Of a stretch of 64,000 nucleotides of DNA, positions 22,903 through 35,700 are shown in pieces; position 1 is the first letter of the stretch; every line of letters starts with the position of its first letter. The notes below the pieces were generated by a model that searched no databases, was not told the origin of the DNA, and saw only the letters and a list, made by a program, of their open reading frames with translations. A program made the translations under genes and the position numbers. The DNA is from Apophysomyces variabilis (Eukaryota > Mucoromycota > Mucoromycetes > Mucorales > Mucoraceae), in contig MZZL01000409.1 of assembly GCA_002749535.1 (NCBI GenBank), positions 2,992,160-3,056,159 on the forward strand, written 5' to 3'.

Positions 22903-23722
22903 ATGGACCTAAGTGATGTTCACGCACCTGGAGAAAAAATAGACACGGAAGCATTATCCCTTGCTGATCGTCTTGCTTCTCAGTAAGCGAATAAGCATTT
23001 TGTTTGGAAAAGGAGAAATGCGATCTTACTTGCATTACAGGCGAAAGGAACATGAAGTCCCATGGAGGCCACGAGCGAAACGTGAAGGCAATGTACAAAC
23101 AGCTCATGTGACTCCAGAATTTAGCAAAGGCAATTCCCTTAGCCCTAACGCCCTTATACCGTACGATCACTTTGTAAGCTATGCCACAAGCTTCCTTGGC
23201 CCGCTTCCACTTGAAACCATCGTCAACTTTGTGGACAGTGTTATTCTTGTGGTTCAGACCACCGTTGGTCTGGATGATGCCGAAATAAAGCGACGGATAG
23301 AGCAATTGCTACCTCCCTATGATGCCAAAGCATACAAATGGCGGGGTATGCAACTTACGGAAGACGAAACATGCACGCTTCGCTCTTTAGCTAGCAAGGT
23401 ACTAGCTGCAGATGGCGACGGGAACGCAGAAAACGGAGAGAAAAAGCGCCTAAAGATTGTGGATGATGAGCCAGAAGAAGAGGAAATCCATATGGAAAAT
23501 GTACGGTCTGCTGGGGGTGGCGACGTGCAGTACTTGAGACCGATTCCATCAGGTCACTTCCGGGAAGAACCCACAACTGAACTAGAGCTACCAGTTAGAC
23601 TGCCCTCCTTTGTGCAATTGCCAGAGGGTGATCCGGGCGAGGTGATAGTAGAGTACGACGGGGATTTTACGCCAGTTGACAGTGGTAGTGATGACGATGA
23701 GAATCCAATCCAAATTATATAA
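22903..23722 (+). CDS. unrecognised acidic protein
   Basis: Exons 22903-22982 and 23041-23722, with a 58-base intron (gtaagc...tacag), give 253 residues. Residues about 60-135 look globular and helical (SYATSFLGPLPLETIVNFVD, TTVGLDDAEIKRRIEQLLPP). The rest is highly acidic, with EEPEEEEI-type clusters and a SGSDDDEN tail, and one basic stretch (EKKRLKIV) that could be nuclear-localising. No catalytic or metal-binding motif is visible. A chromatin or nuclear adaptor is a guess from composition only. Frame continuity across the intron and codon use support a real gene. Confidence 0.72.
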
Positions 23723-24090
23723 CATATGTAGATATATAACAGCTAAAACCAATAAAACGGAACTTGTACTAATACGAACTATTTTTTTCTAAGATATAAT
23801 CCGAGATTAATTGAATGTAAATTCTCTAACAAATCCACTATCTTTTACAGCGGTAACTAGTGGAATGGTTAAAGATGGGATAACCTTTTTCCCCGGATAA
23901 TTACAGAAGAATCAAACTATATAACACTTCTTGCGTAGCCTTTCCTCTATATACATCCAGGTTTCCTGTGCAATTGTGTTGCATGCGGTTAAATTAATTC
24001 GTGGAACGCTGACTTTCTTTGCGGCAACCACTTAAACCTCGGTGGCTCAACTTCCATATCCAGAATTTGTCCTTTTTCTTCCCTGAAAGA
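23723..24090. other. spacer, nothing seen
   Basis: AT-rich intergenic sequence between two small genes on the same strand. Confidence 0.45.
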
Positions 24091-24567
24091 ATGAGCTGCC
24101 AGACATGTGGAGGATGTTTTACAGGATCTGGATGTACTACAACAAAATCCAGTAAAATCAAGCACGATCAACATGAGAACCGTGTATTAGGCCTTCTGAA
24201 GTTGGCAGCTCAGAACGGCGACAAGTCAAGTGATGACCATGACCATGTCGTACCCACTCTAGTGGCCGAGTTGTCGCGCAATGTCTATGCCTCGCAAATG
24301 GCGCTTTTATCAGCATATAACCAACTGCCTTTGACGGATTTCCTGGAATTAGCTCGCTCTTGTTGCGCCCACGACATGATAGGTGTTCACATTGCTTGGG
24401 CGTGGGAGTATTGTCACGGCATGCCCACAGACCTCCTACATGTTTTGAAGGATCAAACGAAGCGTGAGGGATTGTGGGACTATCTGGATGGTCAGGCTGA
24501 AGTACACGAAGTATTGAGTCAACTACCAGATGGAGCAGCAGGACGCATCAAACGTAGTTCTACCTAG
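24091..24567 (+). CDS. unrecognised small protein with Cys-rich N-terminus
   Basis: Single-exon frame of 158 residues beginning MSCQTCGGCFTGSGC. An in-frame ATG at 24019 would add a hydrophobic leader, but the Cys-rich start looks more natural. Four cysteines in the first 15 residues could bind metal or carry lipid. The rest is predicted mostly helical (LVAELSRNVYASQMALLSAY, DFLELARSCCAHDMIGVHIA) with several histidines. I know no family with this layout. Downstream sequence (to about 25.6 kb) offers no convincing extra exon. Confidence 0.5.
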   Translation: MSCQTCGGCFTGSGCTTTKSSKIKHDQHENRVLGLLKLAAQNGDKSSDDHDHVVPTLVAELSRNVYASQMALLSAYNQLPLTDFLELARSCCAHDMIGVHIAWAWEYCHGMPTDLLHVLKDQTKREGLWDYLDGQAEVHEVLSQLPDGAAGRIKRSST

Positions 24568-26109
24568 TTAGTCCAACACGGTCTGGGCTTTTTCTTTGCT
24601 GTGCGTACTCTTATCTACGATGCAAACCAGCAATTAGCCATCGAAGTTGAAGATGGGTATACCAAAAGCTTTATCAGTATAATGGTGGCAATGTTTCTCT
24701 CGGTAGAACAATGTGAGATGACGGCTTTGCTCGTGATGAAGCGGGGGAACCGCATGAACTTGGAAAAATGATTCATTTCTGTACGTTGACATTTAATTTT
24801 CTTTTATTCAAGCATGTATTCCAAGTCAATAAAGGTTCTGTGCCTAATGATAATAACAAACTGTTTTTAGATGGTTCCACTAACGAATGGCTTCCAATCT
24901 GCAAATGGCAAGCGTTAAGGATATGCGAGCAGACCATCCCGAAAATCGGTCTCTTTAGCGATAGTTCCCACACGCTAGTTATGGATTCAACTATATATAA
25001 CCACCATAACAATAACAACTAATAATCATCCTCGATCAAATTGCTTTCTAGATACAGCACGAGAAACAGTAAGAGAGTATACTGTTTATTGAACAATTTT
25101 TTACGCTACTCTCAAATAAACTTTGCGTCCATGTAAGGGTCAAGTTTGCGCTAAAAAGGACATATGTATGCGTGATTAGTATACGAATTATGCGGGAAGT
25201 ATATTTTACCTACATCAACCTGTCCCTTCCGTGGACACAAAATTTATTCGAGCAGCGTAAAAAAAATATGTTCGTGGTTAGTAAATGGAAAAATAGCTGG
25301 ACATCTTTTCTACTTACTCCCGAAGGGTATTTCCACATAGTCGTGGGGACCGGCACCGCAGCTGTTACCGGTGGGCCCGGTATGAAGGGGGAAGTGGTAT
25401 GGAGCTGCCGACATTTTTACATAACGCACTACAGAGGACTGGAAGCGATGATGCAACACCTGGCGAGGACTTGGAAGCAGAATATAATGAATGACACTAT
25501 GCATAAACAGACAACATTTCTTTTTCACTTACCGAGTGGAGTGCAGGAGCTTACTCACGCAACCAAGGTGGTTCGGGACAGAGGTCATGCAGGCTAAAGG
25601 ATGCAGAAGAGGGATATCAGTCATTCTGTACATATAATCAATGCGAAGTACATACCGGCGATGTTTTGGAGAACAGAGCCAAAGAATTGAAAAGATGTTG
25701 TCCCTTCGCTTTTAAAATAGTATGTGATTACTGAAAACTAAAAATCACAGTCATGGATAAGAAATCGATGGATGTTTTATGGATAACAACAATTTAGAGA
25801 TAAGACAACAATTGTCCTAGAGTAAATGGACTCAATCTGATAGAAGGGTCTTGAACAGAATGGAACATCTGTAGAGGAAAATAAACCCTCTTCGTTCATT
25901 TCTATACGTCATTGATGCTATCATATCCGTTTCTATCAGTTATGGTATCAGAAGCTGTCAGGGCAATGGTACCCAGTTTCGGTTCTGCTCAGTTGTATTG
26001 CCTTACATTCCACTTTAATATTCCTTGCGTGTAGTTAAGTCCTCCTATTCTTCTATTGTACCTTAAACTTTGACTATTAGGCAATCACAAAAGTTTGAAT
26101 CGCCACAGA
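24568..26109. other. no resolved gene
   Basis: AT-rich with scattered open frames. Overlapping plus-strand frames at 25172-25600 read fairly smoothly in two phases (for example GMELPTFLHNALQRTGSDD, ending in TGA near 25493), so a short exon may be hidden there. I could not link it to a start or a family. The last 200 bases may be the decayed 5' part of the transposase remnant that follows. Confidence 0.3.
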
Positions 26110-26360
26110 ATGAACGGTTTTTATCTTATCATGGATAGTGCACCCATCCATACACCAGTCAAGGTTAAGCAGTTGGTCGAAGAAAGAGGATACAAATGTC
26201 TCTATCTTTCCCTTACTCTCCCTTTCTCAACCTAATAGAAGAGTTTTGGGCCAAAGTGAAGGCTGGGGTAAGACGGGAGCCCTTACGAGTTGACGATAAC
26301 CGTGAAGAGCGTATTGTTCAAGCAGCGCGAAAAGTAAAGCGCTCAGACTGTCAAGGATGA
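26110..26360 (+). pseudogene. Tc1/IS630-like DDE transposase remnant
   Basis: The frame begins MNGFYLIMDSAPIHTPVKVK, with the second catalytic Asp in the form (V/I)MDxAPIH, then EERGYKCLYL, then a Pro-Phe turn. After a frame slip near 26230 it resumes as IEEFWAKVKAGVRREPL, which contains the third acidic residue (the Glu of IEEFW). This is the C-terminal half of a DDE_3-type transposase of the IS630-Tc1-mariner group. The frame change and the missing N-terminal half show it is dead. No terminal inverted repeats could be paired by eye. Confidence 0.75.
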
Positions 26361-27137
26361 ATCAGACACTCTGAAAGCGTTTTCTTTAGATGCAAAAATA
26401 GAGAACCACTTCTTTAAATAAATTCCTCTTGCTGTGGTTTGAAATACACTATCTCAGTGATTGTGAACATAGACACGACTTTACGCAAAGGGTAGTCTGA
26501 CCGCAAATATTTCCTCCAATCATGCCAAGGTATTTTTTGAATTCCGAAAAACTTGAATCCCAGCTCGCAGTTAAAAAAAAAGAGACGTGCAGACAAATAT
26601 GAAAAACACAGTAAATATAGAGTCTGACATATTTGGGATTTATTTAGCATACATGGCGTCCTGTCATTTGATTCTAGAGCATTCCGATCCCAGAGCCGTG
26701 TGGCGCAGTGAGAACTACATGTCGGCAAACACTAAACTGGTTTTAACTTTATGGGACAAGTTAAGCGTTATCTAAGAAAAACATAAATTCGCTTAAAATG
26801 GCCTACGCATACTACTGGACAAGCAAGAGAGGAGAAGACTGAGACCAGTAAGAAGGGAAAACTCTGTGCGAGGATAAGGTAAGCACGTGAGCTTATAAAT
26901 ATGGCTGATAGATTGCCATAAATGTGATGTGCAAAAGCAAATGGAAGCTCAACAGCCAGTTATGGTCAATTCATAACACAACTTCCGACAGCAACCCTTT
27001 TTTTTTTATGGTTTGCAAAAGCGCAAAACATGTATAGTTATCTTTTTGTTTCTTCAGAAGACAACTTCTGCACTTAGCACACTCACTTTGTAAGCGACAG
27101 CTCTTACTCTTAGCTATCTTCGAGTGTACAAAGTCTA
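26361..27137. other. spacer before the F-box/WD40 gene
   Basis: AT-rich, no gene seen. Probably the rest of the transposon remnant followed by the promoter. Confidence 0.4.
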
Positions 27138-28990
27138 ATGGCACATCTGAATGTAGCAGCAAGAACTATGGTTACTTCCCATGGCGATCAATATCAGCAG
27201 CTCGCTCATTCTCCTTATTCTCGAGAAGTAACTATGACAGATGCTCCTCCATTAACCGACGACACACGTTCCTCTCAACGTTTTCTCGGCCATGGAGGCG
27301 TCTCTGGCAGTCACACCGTTGGTATGCGAACCTTGTTAAGAAAGTCAAGGAATCGACACACCGCAGCGCTCAGCAGGGCAACAATGGCTTTTGGTCAAAA
27401 TAGGAGTCGGACTTCCTTTGCATCTGTATCCTCTTATTCTGACAACCGAATAGGTATGGAAAGTCAAAAACAAATAAAAAGAAATGTTGTTGCTGATCCA
27501 TGACTGAACCTTGAATTTATTTAGACTTTCTAAGTCAGCTCCCATATGAACTAGCCACCTATATCTTGTCCCTCTTAGACATCGAAACTTTCATCATCAC
27601 GTCTTTCGTTTGCAAAAAATGGTATCAATTGCAACGCGACAACGATTTATGGAGAAATCGCATGATGGAAATGAATTGGACACTCAATATCCCACCAGAA
27701 CTAGGCGTACGAGATGACCAGATCGATTGGAAGTATTGGTACGCACAGAAATACCAGCTCGAGCGACGATGGAGTCTAGGCAAAGTGACAGCTCATTACC
27801 TTATGGGTCACCAAGACTGCGTTTACTGCATTCAATTTGATGATCACAAGGTCATCAGTGGCAGTCGCGACAGAACCATTAAAGTATGGGACCTAGCAAC
27901 CTATCAATCTGTTCGAACCTTAGAAGGTCACCAAGGAAGCGTCCTATGTCTCCAATATAACCATGACATTATGGTTTCGGGATCATCTGACACTACTCTC
28001 ATTGTTTGGGACATGCGGACCCTACAACCCCTTAGAACCCTTAGAGTATGTCTTTTTTTTTTCGCCTTGCTTCTATGATACTCATCGAATCCTTTTTTTT
28101 CCCTTCCATTTGATTTAATTATAGGGCCATACAGCACATGTATTAGACGTTTGTCTGGACGAAAAATATATTGTTAGTAGCTCCAAAGACCAAACCATCC
28201 GAATATGGGACTACGCCACCGGTAATCCTCTCCGCGTCATAACGGGGCATCAAGGCCCAGTGAATAAAATCCAACTAAAAGGAAACAAGATCGTATCGGC
28301 ATCGGGTGACGGTCTCATCAAAATGTGGGACATCGCCACAGGCACCTGTTTTCGTGAGTTTGCTGGTCATACGCACGCTATAACTTGTGTCCAATATGAT
28401 GGTCGGAGGATTGTAAGCGGGTCAAATGATCAGACTATCAAGGTCTGGGATGCAGAGGTTGGTTCAGCGACATATTTTTTTTTCTTTGCTAATTAAACTA
28501 AACCCACAAAATAGTCGGGGAATTGTTTGATAACATGTCAAGGTAAGCAAGAAAAAGAATTGCGAATATCCCTTAAACAGAATAAGGTGTATCTAAATAT
28601 ATATATTCTTTTCTTCCTTAATAGGTCACTCGAGTCTTGTCCGAGCACTACAGTTTGATGATGACCGGATTGTAAGTGCCAGTTATGATCAGTGCATCCG
28701 AGTTTGGGATATCAGGTAAGGTAGATATTACCCAGAGCTTCGGTTCTTGTGCTCATCGGACTTTCTATAGAACGGGTGTATGTATGTTAAATTTTCAAAG
28801 TGGGCACTCGAGTTGGGTGCTGGATGTCCAATTCGACAAGAAAAGAATAGTTAGGTTCGTAAGCAAGGTTTCCTAAAACTTAGTTTTACTCTGACACAAG
28901 ACGTTATATTTTTTTTTCAGCTCAGGGCAGGACAAGAAAATACTCATCATGGATTTTGCCGACCACTTAGACACGCGATTTTTCACTTAA
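27138..28990 (+). CDS. F-box/WD40-repeat protein (SCF substrate receptor)
   Basis: Seven exons: 27138-27453, 27525-28045, 28125-28457, 28515-28542, 28625-28715, 28771-28854, 28921-28990; 480 residues. A disordered N-terminus is followed by an F-box (about 106-150: DFLSQLPYELATYILSLLD, then FVCKKWYQLQRDNDLWRNR). Seven WD repeats follow, ending in the dipeptides of KVWDLA, IVWDMR, RIWDYA, KMWDIA, KVWDAE, RVWDIR and a degenerate LIMDFA. The F-box binds Skp1 in SCF ubiquitin ligases and the propeller binds (usually phosphorylated) substrates. Sequence style is closest to the β-TrCP/Fbxw1 and Pof11 group rather than Cdc4 or Met30, but the substrate cannot be named. Exon 4 is only 28 bases long. 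Confidence 0.92.
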
Positions 28991-31005
28991 TGATGCTTGA
29001 AACAATAATTTCCCCTGTACAATATTTCTTTTTACCTTTGATAATCTTAATGTATACGACGAGAAGAAGAAAAAGAAAACAAAAAGCGGAAAAAGGAAAG
29101 CAAGAGACTAAAACGAAGTAATGTCGATAGAAAGGGAAAATGAAATTTTTTTAACCCGCCACAGTTGTTTTTGTTTTCTCTTCTTTTAAATTTTTACTTA
29201 CATGTAAAGAACGAAGCGTCAACAAGGCGGGAAGATACCCTAATAAACGTTACTTTACAGTGTGCAACTTTCCTCTAAATGAAATAATCATTGCTGAATC
29301 ATGATGAATCTAGCTTTATAGTTCGTCGTGTTACGAAGGGTGGGTTTTTGTTTCGGTACGTACACCGAAGATACAAGACAGCTAAATTTATGTTTTTTTT
29401 TGGTTTCTAGAAATAGGCAAATGTGCTATATGAGGGTGGAACATGTACCAGTGTAAGAATGGAAAAGTATGGGTGAATCTGCAGGTGCACTGATCCGTGC
29501 TGCCGTGTAACGACGCATGCGAATTACTAAGTGAACTTTAATGTTCAGTGAGAGACCATTCAATCCGTAATAGCAGTGAGGGGGGCACGTTAGCAACATG
29601 TCTTAGCATTGTACGCCGATCCAAACAATAAGTGGTCCAAGCTTACACTTTTAATTTGTACTTTTGCCCTGAAACTTCTATACTATCTGCCTACATTCTG
29701 GCTTTTAATAAAACATTTTCATACGTAAATAGTCTAGACCGTTTCATCCCAAGAATCCCGAAAGGGAGCACAGGATATACTCATGTAGAATTCATTCATT
29801 CAAAAGATGCATGTGTTCTGCTGGACGTGAATCACGTCTGTGCATTTGTGTATCACATTGTGAGTCCATAGCTACCTTGTCATATCTCTATGGACCCTTG
29901 AAAAAAGAAACAAAAGAAAACAGGAAATGGTTATCAGCGGTCTGAAAATGAATACTATGGGAGCTGCAACCTTAAAAAACAGAGGAAAAGAAATCAAGGA
30001 CGAAAGGCTTTTTTTGGTAGGGAATGAAATGTTGCATCATACTCCGACAAGAACAAGCAAACCATCCTATTAGACCAAAACAACTCATTAGATCTAGCAG
30101 ATATAAGATAGCATAACTTCTATTAACCTACCCAAAACTTATTGTTAATATGGTTATTCATATTTGCTACATGTGTCTTTTACGCAATCTCTCAGCATTT
30201 ACAGGCATTAAATGTTTTTCAGGGTTCTCAAAACTCGTGTCATGGCGGCGGTTAGGGCCGAATGATGCGTACAAGGTTTCTGTTTGTGTACTACGTGGTT
30301 ACAAGTGTGACGACCTTTACCTGATCGATGATCGTACCGTGGTTGAGCTCTACTTCTATCCAATAGAAATAGATACCGTGCTAATGTCTTTCTTTCTCTC
30401 TAACCAGTGCACGGTCTATCATAACGCCATGTGAGAGTACATTTGCCGCATGATCATTGAATAGGTCTCGCAAAAACACGGGGACATATTTGACAGCGCA
30501 GACTCAAAGAATAGCATTTGGGTTCCCCTGACTTGTAATTCGCTTTTTGATCTATTTTCCCAGAAACAGTCTCGCCCTTTACCTGCACATGACCCAACCA
30601 ACACAATAAATCACAGTTTCTCATGTGGAAAGCATCTAAAGCTTTGATTCCTTACGATACAATCGTGTATTCCCTCAACCGTTTGTAAGTCACACACTTA
30701 CTTTTTTTTTTACAGTTGCACTCTTATTTTTTGTCGCCTTATCCCAGTTTCTTTCTTTCTCTTCTCTCTCTCTTTCTCTCTTTCTCTCTTTCTCTTCTGT
30801 TCTCATACTTCTTAATCCTTCTTTCTACATTTTGTTAATTATACAATATACTCTTGTTATTTCGCGTAAAAAGTTAAAAAAAAACATAAATACTTCTCCG
30901 TTCTTTGCCGAACTCTTTTTTCTTTCTTTTTTTCTTTTTATTATTTCTTTAATATCGTCGATCCTTTTCGCTTTATTTTCTCTTCATCTTCCTTTGTCTC
31001 AAGAT
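28991..31005. other. 2-kb promoter/spacer before the DUF4451-like gene
   Basis: No coding region found. The final 300 bases are T/C-rich, including the microsatellite at 30755-30803, and would form the promoter or leader of the following regulator gene. A long upstream region fits a regulated gene, but no operator-like sites could be assigned. Confidence 0.45.
30755..30803 (+). repeat. pyrimidine microsatellite (TCTCTCTTTC-like)
   Basis: Imperfect run of C/T with repeated TCTCTTTCTCTCTTTCTC units just upstream of the gene starting at 31006. A simple-sequence repeat that may also influence the promoter. Confidence 0.8.
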
Positions 31006-32757
31006 ATGCATAATTTTAAGCAGCAAGAATATCAACATTTGTTTCTTTCAGGGAGCAATACAGACCTTAGCTACTCAAACAACTATGGCTTGATCATGGC
31101 TGATAATACGCTAGCCTGCCCTATGGAAGAGACGCAGTGCTTTGAAGAAGTTACCACGTCTAACTGTTCAAACAGAATGGATGCGTTCATAAATCGACCA
31201 ACAACAAATAGCTGGGAGATGCATCTGGACAATAGAATCACTTCCGGATACGATCGAGGTAACAAGCATACCATCATATCTTAAATTGTAGGGCTAATTG
31301 ACATGTCAATTACAGCAGATGCTTCATTCTCTAGGTCAGTACAAACTGCAGCACCAGAAGGCCAGCCGTGCTCTGTGTCCTCAATCGGATCGATGACTCC
31401 TAACATGTCCAGGCTTAACCACGAATTAAATACAAGTTTGTTTATCAATCAGTGGCACGAGCCGATGTCGACGACCGTTAAATTAGAGAAATCACCGTTA
31501 CATGATGCGATATACCCAGAAATAACCGAAGAACCAACAACCTGTATGGGACCACTCATTGTACCATCATTATCATTATCATCAGCATCAGCATCGACAT
31601 CATCATCCACATACCCTCTTTATGGCACATACAATATTGATTCTTACATATCGTCTGAATCGGATATAACTGGCAGTGTAAACGAAATTTCCTGTATGCC
31701 TGATTTCGTACCTAACGGACCACAACTAACCTGGCAACAAAGCAGCAACTGCACCAAAAAACCAGGCGGCGTACATATTTCGGAAGATGATACGCTGATC
31801 CCGTTTTCTACCACCACTTCTGCTGGTAGTCACACGACAACACCTACTCTACTTTCCTCTCCCGCCCCTCCAACACTCCCACCGCCAACTTCGTACCATG
31901 AAACCAGTCCGATCGAACATCAATTTACACCGAACGAAAATGAAGCCTGTCCATACTCGTTTGACTACGCGGGTTGTTCTCAACCAACGATAGTTCCTAG
32001 CCTTAGTGATCCTGTCATTTCAACCTCCTTTACAGAGTCGGAAACCGTGGCAACCGTGCCTTGGCCAGAAAAGTACCATTCCCGAAAGAGGACAAAATCC
32101 CTCAATTGTGGGAAAAGTTTCCACAAGAGCACGGGCGGTTACCTTGCGTCTGGGTCAAAGGAAAAGCAGTTGGGGACAAAGATACAAGGGTACCCTACAT
32201 TGTCTACAGCTGATATGGAAGCTACGCAGAATAACCCGTCTGCCATCCCACGTCGACAAAGACCAAGACATGAAGACGATGATTATACACCGAAATGGGT
32301 CAGATATACGGGTTACCTTAAAGAAGGTTACTGTGATAGCTGCAAGCCTGGAAAATGGCTGCAACTTAAGAATAGCGCGTATTGGTAAATAGCTTAAAAT
32401 GCGTCTCTGTACCCAGTGCTCATATTTGGAACAGGTACCACAAACAGTTCTACCATGGAATCTCATCTGTTTCCGGAAAAAAGTTTATGGACCCACTGGA
32501 AGAACGTCGAGTCGATACCCAAGGAGTGATCGAAGGATTATGCCATCAATGCCAACGATATGTACCTATTTCCAGTGGAAAACGACGAAACAATTTACTG
32601 TGGTACAGACATGCCCACAAGGTAAACACGCAGTAACTAATACGACAAAAAGGATGACTCATTTAATGTTTCTGCCTCTTCAAATCTCCAGTGTCATGTT
32701 TATGATAAAGTGAAATCTGTCAAGACTGTAAAAAAAGCAACCACTATGCATTCGTAA
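31006..32757 (+). CDS. probable transcription regulator with DUF4451-like Cys/His domain
   Basis: Exons 31006-31258, 31316-32384, 32435-32621, 32692-32757; 524 residues. The first 400 residues are Ser/Thr/Pro-rich and disordered, with a Ser run (SLSLSSASASTSSS). A basic linker (RRQRPRHEDDDYTPKWVRYT) leads into the conserved domain: YCDSCKPGKWLQLKNSAYW, joined by an intron to YHKQFYHGISSVSGKKF. A second Cys pair (LCHQCQRY) and RHAHKCHVY follow. The paired cysteines and histidines suggest a zinc-stabilised fold. From memory of fungal families, this matches the domain called DUF4451, found in fungal nuclear proteins. Target genes are unknown. Confidence 0.85.
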
Positions 32758-35700
32758 ATATGCCTCATCTACGCCTTTAAAAAAGATCGTATTACATAGG
32801 ATGGTCATTTGTATATATAAGCGCTTCTACTTTGATATTTTAACTTTTCTGTTTCCTTTCTTTGTTTTCTTCCGTGTTTTACAACCATTTGCGCCAATGT
32901 AACTGACAGAGTTACTTTCTAGCCGAGACGATTTCGTCATGCGGAAAACATGAGTCGCATCGGATGATGTAATCTAACCACCGATCTGAAGAAAGAAGAT
33001 GATAATAGTAGTGTAGCTCAATTGGGAACAGGGACGACCAGAGGAATGAAAAAGGTCGCCAAAAATTAAAGCTGGTTTTCTTTTTTCCTTGTACAACTGA
33101 GAAATTAGCCGCGTCTACATCCGAGACGAAACGAAAAGAGTCTATCTACAATTTAATTAGTTAATCTATAGCATCAATCCATTGAATGATGGCTTTCATA
33201 TGGAGTCCATGCGACGTGTACCAACTAGGACGGAACGGATGGATGACTACACAGCTGGACTAAAATGACGATCCATTGACGATGGACCTTCCCTTTTTCT
33301 CTCTTTGCTATCGTTACACTGACCTTTGTCGCAAAAAATCGGGCAATGTGACATAGTTCAGCAACGTACAAAACTCTTTCGGCCATTCAATTAAATAAGT
33401 ACTTTCGGGGGTATGTTAAAAAACAAAATCCGACATTTTTACTTGAAAACGAGGCTAACATGTATCCTCGTCAAGATACAGCAGTTTGCATTATCAGAAT
33501 TCAATAGAAAAAGTCTACTTCTACGCCATCTTTAGTTATCCTTGTAGCATTGAAACGCGTGATAGAAGTTGAATCATCTGGAAATTCTCGATGGTCTTTG
33601 TCTCTCGGTATAGTCGGGATGGATAAAGAAAGCGGAGTAATGTCCTCTTGCCGTTTTCGAACGAAGATCGAGAAAACCGTCGATGCCGGCTAAGGTTCAA
33701 ATGCTGCCCAAAAACCAGCGATTAACGGGAAAACAAAGTTACGGACTAATAGCAAAGTAAAAAAGAAAAATATGACTTTAAATCCCTTTTTTGGGAGCCT
33801 TGTTTTTAAGCTGCACACAACAGCTGATCCATTTGTGGAATCTATCTGTGCAAGAAAGCTTAAGTTATATACATACCTCAATTGGACTCTTTGTAACCAA
33901 ATGAAGGCGTGAGGAGAAGAAAGACAAGGGGTTAAACTACAATTAGAGTCAGACACACACAGACTTCATATTCACGAGGTACAGTGTGATATCTAACTTG
34001 AGTTTTCTGGAATAAAAATCCAATGTAAATCTGGAACGAAACATGGCTTGTGCAAGGAAATCAAGTCTGCAAAGCAGCTTGTCACTAGCAATTTTTATTC
34101 ATTTCTATGCAGCAAGTCTTATTATTATCGTGCATGTCTGCTAGTAACACGTCGAAAGGTTGGCCTATTTTATTCCATGGCCAGCTTCACCGTCTGTTCG
34201 GTAAATATCCCCTACTGATGGGGGAATTCGTACGCCAAGACCAACCACAACCCAACGCCCCGCGTAGAATTAAAAAAAATCCGTTTAACAATGGTGTACC
34301 CAAAGCAAAATTTACGCTCAAAGGGAAAAACAATTCAAGCAGACGAAACGCACTTCTTTCCAAGGAAAAGAGCCTGAAACTCTGTGACACATTGTCAAAG
34401 CGTCTTTTTCTACAACGCAAAAACATAAGCGGTACTTACCTTTTAAAACTGCTTTTCGTTTTTCTTTATCAAGCACGTTCCGCTTTTGGCTTGCGTGGTA
34501 ACCCCAGACAAATCTTCTTAGGCTACACATACCGTATCTTCGTGACTGATTCTAATAGAAAGACTACCTTCAAACTCAAACCAAAATTTTTGACGATTTA
34601 CACTACTAATACGTAAATGGCGTGAGAAATGCTAAGTTATACTGCGGTGCTGTATACAATCCAAAAAGCGGGTAAGTGTCACATTTACTTTGATTAGAGA
34701 AACGACAAGAAACATGCTATGCGTGATCATTGCTATATTTCGGAATCTTACACCACAGCTCTAAGTTGGATTCTGGCTACTAATAGCATAAGTTTATCCT
34801 CTGTTTTGTGTATTTGTTTAACATCGCTTGTCAGACGGGAAAAGATCACTGGATTTCTATAACCATAACAATCGCATTGCTCTTGACTAAGCATGCAGGG
34901 ACATATCCTTTATGTAGGAGGTGAATGGCTCTCACACGCAAACAAGTTGACATAGACGATGAGATCATTGAGTATCTCCTGACATCCGAAGTAAAAATTA
35001 CAAGTCCAAGCAACTTGCCCGCTTCGCAAAATTGCATCCGCGCACTGAAAATGGGAACTCTAACACTCACATCGGGTTGATTACGCGGTTATTATACGCA
35101 TAGCTGTTGTATTGCACGTATATACCACAAAGACAATCTTCTCGTTTTATCGAACGAAATCCTATGTAAGTGGCATCATATGAGTAGTGATGTATGGCCG
35201 GCACAACCTTGCTATTGGCGCGAATAAATAACGCAATGGGTGGGTCGAAGACAGGGCCTGTATCGATGACCTGCTTGACAAATAAGGTTAAGCGTTATTC
35301 AAAAGATCAGGCACGCGTTGATAGGAACTAACGTGATGGAACACCAACACAGGAATTGGACATATCCATATCTGTTGAGTCAATGCTTGGCCGACGAAAA
35401 CGGATGTGTTTCGCTTTTGACTTAACTTGGGACTGGCACCTTCTGTTTACGTATTGTCAAAGTATAAAGGTCGGAAACTCAGTATATCCATCTGATATCA
35501 TCGAGCTCGAAAACACTCAAACCATGCTGTATGTCATCATAGTGAGTAATATCGCGTTTAGCCTGCTTTAGCAGTACTGGGACGTTCTGATATCGGAAAT
35601 ACTAGAGCACGGAAACGAATATATCACAGTACTCGCGTGCCAGAGCTTAACCTGAGCGACGTTGGAAAATGGACAGCAATACTAAGCTATATAGCTTGGT

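Noticed and set aside
25172..25597. 141-codon plus-strand frame
   Set aside because: Two overlapping phases both look half-coding and neither connects to a start, splice site or known family.
34107..34616. 169-codon plus-strand frame, Lys/Arg/Asn-rich
   Set aside because: Low complexity, open frames also on the other strand, no domain and no splice partners. Not listed as a gene.
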